Program-made: the position numbers and the translations under genes | NCBI RefSeq assembly: GCF_001690275.1 | Contig: NZ_LZGW01000056.1 | Span: 62,001 to 126,000 of the forward strand | DNA from: Gilliamella sp. WF3-4 | GTDB taxonomy: Bacteria > Pseudomonadota > Gammaproteobacteria > Enterobacterales > Orbaceae | Length of the DNA: 64,000 nt | Reading direction: 5' to 3' | In this document: positions 18,455-28,124 of the stretch, piece after piece | Numbering within the stretch: position 1 is the first letter of the stretch | How the letters are laid out: every line of letters begins with the position of its first letter | The notes under the pieces: model-generated | The model's database searches: none | What the model was told of the DNA's origin: nothing | Seen by the model: only the letters and a program-made list of their open reading frames with translations

Positions 18455-19969
18455 TTATTTCACTGGTCGCATGGTTGGGAATAAAATAACATCACGAATT
18501 GTATGGCTATTTGTAAATAGCATTACTGTTCGGTCAATACCAATTCCTAATCCTGCTGTAGGCGGTAAACCATGCTCAAGGGCAGTAATGTAATCTTCAT
18601 CATAGAACATTGCCTCATCATCGCCAGCGTCTTTTTGGGATACTTGATCTGCAAAACGTTGTGCTTGATCTTCGGCATCATTGAGTTCTGAGAATCCGTT
18701 ACCAATTTCACGGCCACCAATAAAGAACTCGAAGCGATCGGTCACAAACGGATTATCATCGTTACGGCGTGCCAAAGGTGAGACTTCTGCAGGGTACTCG
18801 GTGATAAAGGTTGGTTGAATCAGATTTGATTCGGCAACTTCTTCGAAAATTTCAGTGACAACACGACCAAGTCCCCAGCCTTTTTCAATTTTGATGCCAA
18901 CTGATTGTGCAATGGCACAGGTTTTATCAAAATCATCTAAATCGGCATTATTGGTTTCTGGGCGATAGTGGCAAATGGCTTCACGCATTGTCATCTTGAT
19001 AAATGGCTTACCAAAATCAAAAGTATGATCGCCATATTGTACAACAGCATCGCCAGTTACGGCAATAGCTAAACGACGGAATAATGCTTCTGTTAATACA
19101 ATCAGATCTTTGTAGTCAGCGTAAGCCATATACATTTCCATCATGGTGAATTCTGGATTATGTCTTGGCGACACCCCTTCATTACGGAAGTTACGGTTAA
19201 TTTCAAATACACGTTCAAAGCCCCCAACAACTAAACGTTTTAAATAAAGCTCTGGTGCAATTCGTAAGTACATATCTAAATCAAGCGCATTATGATGCGT
19301 AATAAAAGGCTTAGCTGATGCGCCACCAGGGATAACTTGCATCATTGGCGTTTCAACTTCCATAAAGCTATTTTCAATCATAAAATTACGGATTTCACTG
19401 ACCACCTTTGAGCGCGCTTTAAACGTCTCTCTTGATTCTTGATTAGTGATAAGATCCAAGTAACGCTGGCGATATCGCATTTCTTGATCAGCCAGTCCAT
19501 GAAACTTATCAGGTAATGGGCGTAGTGCTTTGGTTAGCAAGCGGATTTCTTCACAATGAATAGAAAGCTCACCTGTTTTAGTTTTAAATAGGTAACCTTT
19601 AGCACCGACAATATCTCCCAAATCCCATTTTTTAAATTGTTCGTTATAAAAACCTTCAGGAAGATCATCACGAGTGACATAAAGTTGGATCTGCCCAGCA
19701 ACATCTTGTAAAGAAACGAACGAAGCTTTACCCATAATACGGCGCATCATCATACGCCCAGCAACAGTTACAATAATTTTATTTTCAATCAATTCTTCAT
19801 TCGTTTTATCGCCATACTGTTTATGAAGATCGCTTGAAATTGCGTCACGACGAAAATCATTCGGGAAAGCAATGCCTTGTTCGCGAATTGCAGATAATTT
19901 TTCACGACGTATTGTAAGCTCGTTATTTAACTCTTCAATATGGTTTTGTTGCTCTTGCTGTGTTGACAT
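18455..19969 (-). CDS. lysS: Lysyl-tRNA synthetase, class II
   Basis: 504 residues, one short of E. coli LysS. It charges tRNA-Lys with lysine using ATP. The N-terminal OB-fold anticodon-binding domain (about 65-145) is followed by the class II catalytic core with motif 2 ([15 protein letters not shown]) and motif 3 ([13 protein letters not shown]). It follows prfB by 31 bases, the conserved prfB-lysS operon. Confidence 0.98.
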   Translation of the reverse strand: MSTQQEQQNHIEELNNELTIRREKLSAIREQGIAFPNDFRRDAISSDLHKQYGDKTNEELIENKIIVTVAGRMMMRRIMGKASFVSLQDVAGQIQLYVTRDDLPEGFYNEQFKKWDLGDIVGAKGYLFKTKTGELSIHCEEIRLLTKALRPLPDKFHGLADQEMRYRQRYLDLITNQESRETFKARSKVVSEIRNFMIENSFMEVETPMMQVIPGGASAKPFITHHNALDLDMYLRIAPELYLKRLVVGGFERVFEINRNFRNEGVSPRHNPEFTMMEMYMAYADYKDLIVLTEALFRRLAIAVTGDAVVQYGDHTFDFGKPFIKMTMREAICHYRPETNNADLDDFDKTCAIAQSVGIKIEKGWGLGRVVTEIFEEVAESNLIQPTFITEYPAEVSPLARRNDDNPFVTDRFEFFIGGREIGNGFSELNDAEDQAQRFADQVSQKDAGDDEAMFYDEDYITALEHGLPPTAGLGIGIDRTVMLFTNSHTIRDVILFPTMRPVK

Positions 19970-20000
19970 AATTTTACCTTTTATTTATCACCAAGCAGGG

Positions 20001-21099
20001 TTATAAACCTGCTTTTAAGCTTTCTTCAATAAATTGATCTAAATCACCGTCTAAAACGGCTTGGGTATTGCGTGTTTCGACACCGGTACGTAAATCTTTG
20101 ATTCGTGAATCATCAAGTACGTAAGAACGAATTTGGCTGCCCCAGCCAATGTCAGATTTATTTTCTTCCATCTGTTGTTTTTCGGCATTTTTTTTCTGCA
20201 TTTCAAGCTCATACAGTTTTGCTTTTAACTGCTTCATTGCTTGATCTTTATTGCTGTGTTGTGAGCGGTTATTTTGACACTGAGTAACAATCCCGGTTGG
20301 AACATGTGTAATACGTACTGCAGACTCAGTTTTATTCACGTGCTGCCCACCAGCACCTGATGCCCGGTAAACATCAATACGGAGATCTGCTGGATTAATG
20401 TCAATATCAATATCATCATCTACTTCAGGATACACAAATACTGAAGCAAACGAAGTGTGGCGCCGATTACCTGAGTCGAATGGACTTTTACGGACTAATC
20501 GATGCACCCCTGTTTCGGTACGTAACCAACCGTAAGCATAATCGCCAGACACTTTAATTGTTGCTGATTTGATACCTGCAACATCACCATCTGACACTTC
20601 CATTACTTCTGTTGTAAAACTTTTTGATTCAGCCCAACGTAAATACATTCTAAGTAACATCTCTGCCCAATCTTGTGCTTCTGTACCACCTGATCCTGAT
20701 TGGATATCTAAATAACAATCGGCACTATCGTAATTGCCAGAAAACATACGTCGAAACTCAAGACCTACCAACTTTTTTTCTAGTTGATCAAGCTCGCTGA
20801 TTGCTTCATCGAAAGTATCTTGATCTTCAGCTTCAATAGCAAGCTCAAGTAGACCTTCAACATCGTCAAGGCCGTGAGTTAATGAATTGAGAGTACCGAT
20901 GATTTCATCAAGCGCGACACGTTCTTTACCTAACGCTTGTGCTTTTTCTGGATCTGCCCATACTTCAGGCTGTTCTAATTCAGCATTGACTTCTTCTAGT
21001 CGTTCTTTTTTTACATCATAGTCAAAGATACCCCCGAATCACAGCCGTGCGTTCGGTAAGTTCAGCGATCTTTGACTTAACAGGGTTAATTTCAAACAT
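20001..21099 (-). CDS. prfB: Peptide chain release factor 2, with programmed +1 frameshift
   Basis: RF2 ends translation at UGA and UAA. The gene begins at 21099 with 25 codons (MFEINPVK...RGYL) and then an in-frame TGA at 21024-21022. A +1 shift that skips the T at 21024 continues for 340 residues to 20001, giving 365 residues, equal to E. coli RF2. Visible are the SPF tripeptide that reads the stop codon ([13 protein letters not shown]) and the GGQ motif that releases the peptide ([12 protein letters not shown]). The stop is part of the autoregulation and is not damage. Confidence 0.97.
21021..21036 (-). promoter_or_regulatory. prfB recoding site
   Basis: On the minus strand GGGGGTATCTTTGAC: an internal Shine-Dalgarno-like G-run, a three-base spacer, CTT and the TGA stop followed by C. 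This is the same arrangement as in E. coli, where low RF2 lets the ribosome slip +1 at CTT-T. Confidence 0.95.
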
Positions 21100-21222
21100 G
21101 ATTTAAATTGATCTGCTCAGTTTATGATTTTTTAAACAAGCACCCATTGTAGCGGATTTAGGCATAAATTAGCAATTGCCAATTTTAGAGGCGGTGTTGA
21201 TGAATAATCTATTGATGATAAA

Positions 21223-21249
21223 AAAGATGACACATAAAATGTCATCTTT
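21223..21249 (-). terminator. sodA terminator
   Basis: A 10-bp stem (21223-21232 with 21240-21249, 7-base loop) followed on the minus strand by a T-run; 35 bases after the sodA stop. Confidence 0.8.
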
Positions 21250-21284
21250 AACAGGTTGGATAGAAGCTTTATTGTAATAACTAT

Positions 21285-21911
21285 TTATTTTTTAGCTTCT
21301 GCGTAGAGTTCAGCAACTTTATCCCAGTTAACTACATTCCAAAACGCACCGATATAATCAACACGACGATTTTGGTATTTTAAATAATAAGCGTGTTCCC
21401 ACACATCAAGTGTTAAAATAGGTGTGCCAGAAACGCCGGCAAATTTTTCACCCATCATTGGTGAATCTTGGTTAGCGGTTGACACAATTTCAAGCTTGCC
21501 ATTTTGTAATACTAACCATGCCCAACCAGAACCAAATCGAGTTGCTGCCGCTGCGGCAAATTTTTCTTTAAAAGCATCAACTGAACCAAAATCGTTTTCG
21601 ATGGCAGTTTTAAGTTCACCTTTAAGCTCGGTACCGACTTTTAATAATTCCCAGAAAAGAGTATGGTTAACATGTCCACCTACGTTATTTTTAACACCAG
21701 TAACTTTGTCGGCAGGGACTTTATCTAAATTTTTTAATAAATCACTTGGACATAAATCTTTCAATTCAGCCGGCAATGTTTCAAGGATAGCATTTGCATT
21801 GTTTACATAAGTTTGATGATGCTTATCATGATGAAGATGCATCGTTTCTGAATCGATATAAGGTTCTAATGCATCATATGCATAAGGTAAGGGAGGTAAA
21901 GTATAAGCCAT
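21285..21911 (-). CDS. sodA: Superoxide dismutase, Mn-type (SodA)
   Basis: Start set at the ATG at 21911 ([12 protein letters not shown]) because AAAGGAG lies seven bases before it; the ATG 18 bases upstream has no ribosome site. The product is 208 residues. Metal ligands are His27 (HLHHDKHH), the His in [10 protein letters not shown], and Asp and His in [23 protein letters not shown] and QDSPMMGE resemble the Mn enzyme SodA more than SodB. It converts superoxide to peroxide in the cytoplasm. Confidence 0.96.
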   Translation of the reverse strand: MAYTLPPLPYAYDALEPYIDSETMHLHHDKHHQTYVNNANAILETLPAELKDLCPSDLLKNLDKVPADKVTGVKNNVGGHVNHTLFWELLKVGTELKGELKTAIENDFGSVDAFKEKFAAAAATRFGSGWAWLVLQNGKLEIVSTANQDSPMMGEKFAGVSGTPILTLDVWEHAYYLKYQNRRVDYIGAFWNVVNWDKVAELYAEAKK

Positions 21912-22045
21912 GAAATTTGCTCCTTTCATATAATTAGGTATTAACTACAATTTATAATGAGTATAAGGACTATTAGTATAGCCCTCAAACTATCACTTAG
22001 ATAGCTGATGACTATCTATTGTTAAGATAATTATTGTGTTTTCAA

Positions 22046-22873
22046 TTACGTTTCATTATTTGCGATAAATGGAGTGTACATCATAATGGCGTGATTTTCA
22101 CTGATGAGTTTTTCTTCCGTATGGTTATCAATTAAATGGGTTTTACGTTGCCAGATTTTATTATGTCTAGTGTAGCCTCCCCACCATTGTTGCTCAATGC
22201 GGTGATCGGTTTCAAATACTTCATAATCATAAGACAAAGGCGAATCTGCAAGCAATTCACCATGTAAGTATTGATCATCAAGCCACAGGTTAAGTCGATA
22301 AGTTGTATTAGTTTTATTGATCAACTGTAAATCGACATAGTTATAAGACAAGGTTGCCCCGCAAGCAAATGGAATTGTACGATTAATATCAGGGAAAACA
22401 TCAAAGCTGTGCCGCCAACGCTCCAGAATTGTTAAATCAGAATGTAATACAATCCAATAAATCAAATTACCTAATTGGCATAACCCTCCACCAATATCTT
22501 TACCTATTTGCCCATTATGCAGCGATAACCCTTCTAAAAATCCTCGTTTTTTAGATGGACGCCCTACTTTATGCCAGATCGAAAAGCGCTGGTTGGGCTT
22601 AATGATTGAACCATTTAGTTTTTCGATTGCTAAGCGCAAATTCGTGATTTTGTTATATTGTAAATACATATCAACATCTTTTAATGGTCTTAACAAAACA
22701 GACTGATGTTTTTTATGCGAATAACAACATGTATTATTATGGATATCAACAGCGCTATAAACTTTGCGATGTCGCCACCAATCTAATTTACGTTTTAATA
22801 TAAAATATTCTTTACCTAATTTTAGTCTTAATTTGCTACGTTTTTCTGGCTTATCAACGGTAATATTTTTCAT
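22046..22873 (-). CDS. VanW-family protein
   Basis: 275 residues with the VanW core: RFSIWHKVGRPSKKRGF, then GKDIGGGLCQLGNLIY at about residues 128-143. The family is named after a gene in some vancomycin resistance clusters, but its own biochemical role is not established, and there is no resistance cluster here. No signal peptide is seen. It lies 45 bases after the glutamine amidotransferase gene in the same direction and could be co-transcribed with it. Confidence 0.88.
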   Translation of the reverse strand: MKNITVDKPEKRSKLRLKLGKEYFILKRKLDWWRHRKVYSAVDIHNNTCCYSHKKHQSVLLRPLKDVDMYLQYNKITNLRLAIEKLNGSIIKPNQRFSIWHKVGRPSKKRGFLEGLSLHNGQIGKDIGGGLCQLGNLIYWIVLHSDLTILERWRHSFDVFPDINRTIPFACGATLSYNYVDLQLINKTNTTYRLNLWLDDQYLHGELLADSPLSYDYEVFETDHRIEQQWWGGYTRHNKIWQRKTHLIDNHTEEKLISENHAIMMYTPFIANNET

Positions 22874-22918
22874 GTTTTTTAATTTCCTTATTAATCAATA
22901 TATAATCAATTATTTTCT

Positions 22919-23638
22919 TTAAGGCGAAAGATAAAGCTGACTCAATTTGTCGAGAAAAGTAAAAAGCTTTTGATTCATTTCAGTGTAATTATGAGAGCGA
23001 AGTTTATCTTGGGTATCAACAAAGCGGTATTTTTCCGTATGACTAAACTCTTTTTGTGAATTGGCAATCAGTAAATCAACTACTTTAGGCGTTAGCTCTA
23101 AATGGCATTGGAATCCATAAACTAATTCGCCATAAGCAATGATTTGGCGAGGGCAGCCTTCACTATAAGCAATAATTTGGGCATCTTTGGTTAAACCTGG
23201 CATATCATTGTGCCAATGGCCAACTTCTAATGCACTTCCAAAATCAGCAAATAAAGGATTGGCTTTACCGATTTCAGTTAGTGTAATAGGAAACTTCCCA
23301 ATCTCTTTTTCTGGGCTTTTGGCATGATTTGCTCCTAATGCTTCGCCAATTAATTGCGCCCCTAAACACACACCAATGACCATTTTACCCGCTTTTATCG
23401 CAGACAAGATCACACCTTGTTCTGCTATAGAGTCAAAATATGCACACTCTTGTTGAGTTGTTGACGGTGATTGAGGCCCGCCCATGATAATAAGAATATC
23501 AATCTTATCAATATGGTGAGGAAGCGATTCACCTAGATAAACACGAGAATAGGTTATTGTGTGATGATGCATCATGGCCCACTGCTCATAGGCACCAGGC
23601 GCTTCAAAAGCTTCATGAATAATAAAATGTACATGCAT
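22919..23638 (-). CDS. Class I glutamine amidotransferase-like protein
   Basis: 239 residues with a stand-alone GATase1 domain. The nucleophile elbow is GVCLGAQLIG (Cys at about 93), and the His-Glu pair of the triad is in FQCHLELTP near 173-181. It resembles the GMP-synthase-like amidotransferases (YfeJ group), which release ammonia from glutamine or gamma-glutamyl compounds. GGAGG precedes the ATG. Substrate unknown. Confidence 0.88.
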   Translation of the reverse strand: MHVHFIIHEAFEAPGAYEQWAMMHHHTITYSRVYLGESLPHHIDKIDILIIMGGPQSPSTTQQECAYFDSIAEQGVILSAIKAGKMVIGVCLGAQLIGEALGANHAKSPEKEIGKFPITLTEIGKANPLFADFGSALEVGHWHNDMPGLTKDAQIIAYSEGCPRQIIAYGELVYGFQCHLELTPKVVDLLIANSQKEFSHTEKYRFVDTQDKLRSHNYTEMNQKLFTFLDKLSQLYLSP

Positions 23639-23851
23639 TGCTCATTCCTCCTTACCGATAAATATATCATCAACTTTATGATCGAATGGAGCTTTATATA
23701 TCTAGCTCTGATAGATCTATTGCTAAATTATTATGAATAATTTATTTGTAAATACAATATAGATTGCTGATATTAACGTGATAAAAGGTGGATAAGATGA
23801 CTTGGTATTAAAATATTATCTATTAAAGGTGAGATTTTAAAACATGAAAGT

Positions 23852-23927
23852 TGGCTCCTCCAACAGGACTTGAACCTGTGACATACGGATTAACAGTCCG
23901 CCGTTCTACCGACTGAACTATGGAGGA
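23852..23927 (-). tRNA. tRNA-Asn (GTT)
   Basis: 76 nt with encoded CCA. On the minus strand the acceptor TCCTCCA pairs with TGGAGGA, the D arm has GTTCAGTCGGTAGAAC, the anticodon loop CTGTTAA holds GTT, and the T loop is GTTCAAGTC. A clean cloverleaf. Confidence 0.97.
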
Positions 23928-24007
23928 ACCGAAATGTAGCGCGCATATTATAGATTTAATGGCGCTATGTCAATAGTAAAATGCTTTTTTGTGTTAATTA
24001 CCTCCTT

Positions 24008-24589
24008 TTAGGATAATTCAAGTGTTAGGATTGTCTTGAATAAGTGGTCTTGTCTAAGTAATTGCTGTGGATGTGAGCCAAGCTCTTGTTGTGGGATCCT
24101 CTGCTTTAGCTCACGATAATAATCAATCCAATAAGGTAAAATTTGATTTGTCGTTAAATCCTTAAAATTCATTGGATATAATGCGAAATAGTCACTACCA
24201 TGCTTAGTTTTGAAAGCATAAGTGATCAGCTCACTACAATAAAATCCGTCCGAATCGGGATAAAAGCTATGATTGTAAGGTGAACCTAAACAAGTTTTAA
24301 CTCGCTTAATTGCATTTTTAATAACAACTAAATCATCGATTCTGCCAATAATATTGCGCTTAGCTGCACAAACAAAATCAGCCAGTGGTTGTTCAATCAC
24401 ACCATATTGTTGCGTTGCTTCAATAACGATATTATTTCCGATATATAAACCGACATGATTGATATTTTTTGTTATTTTATCCATGTTAGGCACTGCGCCA
24501 GAACAGTTTATCGCGTCACTAAAATCATTATCTTCGTTAAGGCTTTGGAAGATGATATCGCCACTTTGAATATTATTGATTTTTAGCAC
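24008..24589 (-). CDS. YiiX/YebB-like NlpC/P60-superfamily cysteine hydrolase
   Basis: 193 residues. The order of catalytic blocks, His in NHVGLYIGN (about 44-52) before Cys in FYCSELI (about 117-123), is that of the permuted NlpC/P60 enzymes of the YiiX group. GDIIFQ near the start is also typical. Such enzymes cut amide or ester bonds in peptidoglycan or lipids; the exact substrate is unknown. No signal peptide is visible. The start overlaps the end of bioY by 17 bases, so it belongs to a BirA-controlled unit. Confidence 0.85.
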   Translation of the reverse strand: MLKINNIQSGDIIFQSLNEDNDFSDAINCSGAVPNMDKITKNINHVGLYIGNNIVIEATQQYGVIEQPLADFVCAAKRNIIGRIDDLVVIKNAIKRVKTCLGSPYNHSFYPDSDGFYCSELITYAFKTKHGSDYFALYPMNFKDLTTNQILPYWIDYYRELKQRIPQQELGSHPQQLLRQDHLFKTILTLELS

Positions 24590-25160
24590 GATAACGCCAT
24601 AGAGAAAACATTACACAAGTTGCAATAATAAATTTGAGCGCATCAATACCGACAAATGGAAAGTAACCCACTTTTAAAGCATCAATAAAACTAATGTGCA
24701 AATAGCCCATCAAATAAACAACACCAAATGCAAATAATAATTGATGCGCACAAGCAAATGCAATTAAACCGAAAATAAAGTGACGATCATAACCTTTTTC
24801 TGCTGCAAACCCCGCTAAATAAGCGCTAAAAACATAGCCGTATAAGTAGCCAGAAGATGGTGAAGCCAGCGCCATAATTCCACCACTACCATTGGCAAAT
24901 AACGGTAACCCCATTGCGCCTAACAATAGGTATTGGAGTATGGCTAATGTACCTAACTTACGACCTAAGAAAGCACCAATTAACAACACCGCTAATGATT
25001 GTAATGTAAATGGAACGGGGTAAGTTGGAATACTAATATTAGCCGCTAGCCCTAAGAGTAATGCCGCACTTGTGGTAGCCAATAGTTTACGTTGCCAAGA
25101 AGATAAGTTAACCAATGTGGTAATAAACGTTGGATAATACGAAGTCAGTTGTTGTTTCAT
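24573..25160 (-). CDS. bioY: Biotin transporter BioY
   Basis: 195-residue membrane protein, the biotin-binding S component of an ECF transporter. Six hydrophobic helices are visible, with family blocks (IPTYPVPFTLQSLAVLLIGA, PLFANGSGG, GYLYGYV). No EcfA or EcfT gene is adjacent, so it either works alone or shares a module encoded elsewhere. A near-perfect BirA operator lies upstream, which strongly supports biotin as substrate. Confidence 0.96.
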   Translation of the reverse strand: MKQQLTSYYPTFITTLVNLSSWQRKLLATTSAALLLGLAANISIPTYPVPFTLQSLAVLLIGAFLGRKLGTLAILQYLLLGAMGLPLFANGSGGIMALASPSSGYLYGYVFSAYLAGFAAEKGYDRHFIFGLIAFACAHQLLFAFGVVYLMGYLHISFIDALKVGYFPFVGIDALKFIIATCVMFSLWRYRAKNQ

Positions 25161-25208
25161 TATTTTCTACCTTTATTCATAAATAGTAGAACTATGATAA
25201 CGTAATGC

Positions 25209-25253
25209 ACCCTAATGTAAACTATTTTTTATTAAAATAGTTTACATTAGGGT
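25209..25253 (-). promoter_or_regulatory. BirA (biotin repressor) operator upstream of bioY
   Basis: A perfect 20-bp inverted repeat with 5-base spacer (25209-25228 with 25234-25253). Inside are half-sites ATGTAAACT (25215-25223) and AGTTTACAT (25239-25247) separated by 15 bases, against the BirA consensus TTGTAAACC-N15/16-GGTTTACAA. It lies about 50 bases before the bioY start. Confidence 0.85.
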
Positions 25254-25322
25254 AATGAGAGGAGCTTTTGTTATTACGCACTAAAATAAAAATGTAATAA
25301 CAAAGGCTATGTATTTCTTAAC

Positions 25323-25955
25323 TTAGATTAGATAAGGATTGCTAATTCGTTCATGACCAAAACTCGACATCGGCCCATGCCCTGGCACAAAAATAAAGTC
25401 ATCGCCAAGAGGTAATAATTTGTGGGTAATTGACGAAATCAAATCGGCATGATTGCCACGAGGAAAATCAGTTCGCCCTATACTACCTTTAAATAAAACA
25501 TCACCAACAAAAGCTAATTTATCCAAATGATTAATAAAAACAATATGTCCTGGGGTATGTCCTGGGCAAAAAAGCACATCAAGGGTAGTTTTTCCTACTT
25601 GGATCTGATCACCTTCTTTTAACCAACGATCAGGTAAAAAACTGTCAGTATGTGGAAAACCAAACTGAACGCATTGTTGTGGCAAAGAGGTTAATAAAAA
25701 TTCATCTTCTTGGTTTGGCCCAATAATTTTCACGTTGTAATGTTTAGCTAATTCAACGGCTGCACCAACATGATCTAAATGCCCATGGGTTAATAAAATT
25801 TGTTTAATATTAACACCTAGTTTTTCAATCGCTTTTTTAAGTAGCTCTGGCTCACCACCAGGATCAATAACAGCCCCTTCCATCGTTTTATCACACCAAA
25901 TAATGCTACAATTTTCTTGGAAAGCGGTAACTGGGATAATTTGGTATTGGAACAT
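25323..25955 (-). CDS. gloC: MBL-fold hydrolase GloC/YcbL-like (glyoxalase II type)
   Basis: 210 residues. The zinc motif THGHLDH is at 56-62, with further ligands in CPGHTPGH, FVGDVLF and PGHGP. Length and sequence match E. coli YcbL (GloC), a short type II glyoxalase that hydrolyses S-lactoylglutathione. It starts four bases after the end of mdtD, so the two are probably co-transcribed. Confidence 0.9.
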   Translation of the reverse strand: MFQYQIIPVTAFQENCSIIWCDKTMEGAVIDPGGEPELLKKAIEKLGVNIKQILLTHGHLDHVGAAVELAKHYNVKIIGPNQEDEFLLTSLPQQCVQFGFPHTDSFLPDRWLKEGDQIQVGKTTLDVLFCPGHTPGHIVFINHLDKLAFVGDVLFKGSIGRTDFPRGNHADLISSITHKLLPLGDDFIFVPGHGPMSSFGHERISNPYLI

Positions 25956-25959
25956 ATGC

Positions 25960-27363
25960 TTATCTCCTTGTTTCTTGATGATGAGCAGTTAAATTTTGTC
26001 CATCTTCTCTTTTTAATTGCGCAAAAATAAAACTTGATAATATGGTAACAACACCAAGTATAACAAATGTTAGTTGGAATGCGTGAATAGTATTAGTCGT
26101 ATTGCTTATCAATCTGAGTAAAACCGCCCCAAATCCTGTGCCAAAACTAATTGCTAATTGTTGGTTAACTGCCATTAAGCTATTGCCACTACTTGTTGTT
26201 TCACCTTGTAAATCAGCTAAAGTTATACTATTCATCGCCGTATATTGCATAGAGTTAATACCACCGATACAAAATAATAATAAACTGATTAGTATAAGTG
26301 ATGTTGATAAATTTAACTGAGACATTAGCACAATCATTACACCCGCTAAAATCGTATTAGCGACAAGTACTAAACGATAGCCTAGGCGAGCTAAAATATG
26401 CGGAATAAAAATACGGGTGCAAATTGACGCAATCGCCATTGGTACAAGCATAACACCTGCAAAAATAGCTGAATAGCCAAACCCTACTTGTAATAACAAG
26501 GGAATAAGAAATGGCACACCAGATATTCCTAATCGACAGATTAAATTTCCAATAATGCCTATTTTGAATGTGCGAATCTTAAAAAGCGATAGTGGAAATA
26601 ATGGAGCCTGTTTTTTTCTTGCATATCGACGATAAATAACCAAAAAGAACAAGCTAATGGCAGCAAGTAACAATGGAAGATCATATTTCTGATTTTGGTT
26701 TAAAATCTCAACACTTAAAGTGGCACTAATAAAAGCAACAACAATAAATATAAAACCAAACAGATCAAAAGGCATCTTTTCGCCTTTTAAATTGGGCATA
26801 TATTTCCAACTAATGATTACGCCTAAAATACCAATAGGCAAATTAATAAAAAATACCCAATGCCAACTTACCACATCAACCAGATAACCACCCAATACAG
26901 GGCCTAAAACAGGCCCAATTAGGCCTGGAATGGTGGCTGTATTTAAAGCCGCTAGAAAATCACTACGTTTAAAAGATTTAATTAACACCAAACGTGATAT
27001 GGGTACCATCATTGAACCACCAATACCCTGAATAACGCGTGATATATCTAAGAAAAGTAATGAATTGGATAAAGCACAAAGCAAAGAACCAAGTGTAAAT
27101 AGCGAAACAGCCATGACAAAAATATTTCTTGTGCCAAATTTATCCGACAAAAAACCGCTGACAGGAATAAACAATGCTAGAGTCAATGCATAACTTATTA
27201 CTGCTGATTGCATATTTAAAGGGGACTCATTAAGATCTTTAGCCATAGTGGGTAGAGCTGTATTTAATATTGACGTATCAAGTGATTGCATAAAAAAAGC
27301 AAAAGCTGCAATCCATGGTAATATTCGATACACAAAGGGGGATAACTGTAATTCGCTATTCAT
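25960..27363 (-). CDS. mdtD: MFS multidrug efflux protein, DHA2 family, MdtD-like
   Basis: 467 residues with about 14 hydrophobic helices. MFS signatures are clear: motif A as GFLSDKFGTRN at about 70-80 and motif C-like PGLIGPVLGPVLGGYL. The beginning FFMQSLDTSILNTALPTMAK is the usual start of DHA2 exporters, and the whole is very similar to E. coli MdtD. It would export drugs or metabolites with proton antiport. Substrate unknown. Confidence 0.88.
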   Translation of the reverse strand: MNSELQLSPFVYRILPWIAAFAFFMQSLDTSILNTALPTMAKDLNESPLNMQSAVISYALTLALFIPVSGFLSDKFGTRNIFVMAVSLFTLGSLLCALSNSLLFLDISRVIQGIGGSMMVPISRLVLIKSFKRSDFLAALNTATIPGLIGPVLGPVLGGYLVDVVSWHWVFFINLPIGILGVIISWKYMPNLKGEKMPFDLFGFIFIVVAFISATLSVEILNQNQKYDLPLLLAAISLFFLVIYRRYARKKQAPLFPLSLFKIRTFKIGIIGNLICRLGISGVPFLIPLLLQVGFGYSAIFAGVMLVPMAIASICTRIFIPHILARLGYRLVLVANTILAGVMIVLMSQLNLSTSLILISLLLFCIGGINSMQYTAMNSITLADLQGETTSSGNSLMAVNQQLAISFGTGFGAVLLRLISNTTNTIHAFQLTFVILGVVTILSSFIFAQLKREDGQNLTAHHQETRR

Positions 27364-27524
27364 TTTAATCTAACCCAAAATTGATTTAAATGCAGAATAA
27401 GTACTGGTATAAGCACTGAAAATCAAGATATTCTACTGAGTGTTGTATTCGGTAGGAGATATGATAAATGCTATTTTACAATAATATTTATCAATTATTG
27501 GCTTTTTTCTTATTTTTAACAGGG

Positions 27525-27863
27525 TTAACTTACCAATAGCCAGCCAGAAATATTGTGCCAAACCGAAAATACCGTAGCAGAAAAAGCTGATAATACCGAA
27601 AAATAGGGAGTACCTAATGTGACTGCAAGCGCAGAGTTTTGTATTCCTACTTCAAAAGACATTGTTCGACAGGTTGACTCATCAAAAAACAATAAACGTC
27701 CGCTCCAGTAACCGCTGATCATTCCTAGTGTATTATGAATGGCAACCACAATAATAACGCTGGCGCCAACTTGACCAATTTGGGCATGACTACCAAGATT
27801 AAACAAAAAAGGCGAATATTCAATGATGATTTTAAACATCAAAAGGTTAGTCTTTAGCAACAC
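27525..27863 (-). pseudogene. C-terminal relic of a bile acid:sodium symporter family (BASS) transporter
   Basis: The frame reads IGQVGASVIIVVAIHNTLGM, ISGYWSGRLLFFDE, TCRTMSFEVGIQNSALAV and FSVWHNISGWLL, the last two or three helices of a BASS-family transporter (EVGMQNSGLAV and FSVWHNISG are family hallmarks). The N-terminal two thirds are missing. The break coincides with an IS3 scar just upstream, which suggests loss by insertion and deletion. Confidence 0.85.
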
Positions 27864-28082
27864 GGTAAATCACGTAGTGAAATCGTTGCAGAATATGATT
27901 TGACCCCATCAGCATTGGAGCGTTTGATAACGTAAGCCAGCCAAAGTGACTCATTTAAAAAAAGTAATTGTAGTTCGCAAGAGCAAGAGTTGCTAGCTTT
28001 GCGCAACGCGATTAAACAACGCCGTATGGAAAACGATATTTTTAAAGCAATACTGATAATGGGGCTAAAATCACTATCCTAA
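27858..28082 (+). pseudogene. IS3-family OrfA relic
   Basis: Reading from 27858: QHGKSRSEIVAEYDLTPSAL, ERLIT, stop (27933-27935), then a coiled-coil part with EQELLALRNAIKQRRMENDI and FKAILIMG, stop. This is the helix-turn-helix and coiled-coil part of an IS3-type OrfA, with one internal stop and no start or OrfB. Confidence 0.85.
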
Positions 28083-28124
28083 ACCAAACCGGCATCGTTA
28101 TAGTACGACAGGGCTAGGGTTATT

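Noticed and set aside
20001..20771. A shorter RF2 start at 20771
   Set aside because: The frame continues upstream to the canonical frameshift site and the true ATG at 21099, giving the normal 365-residue RF2.
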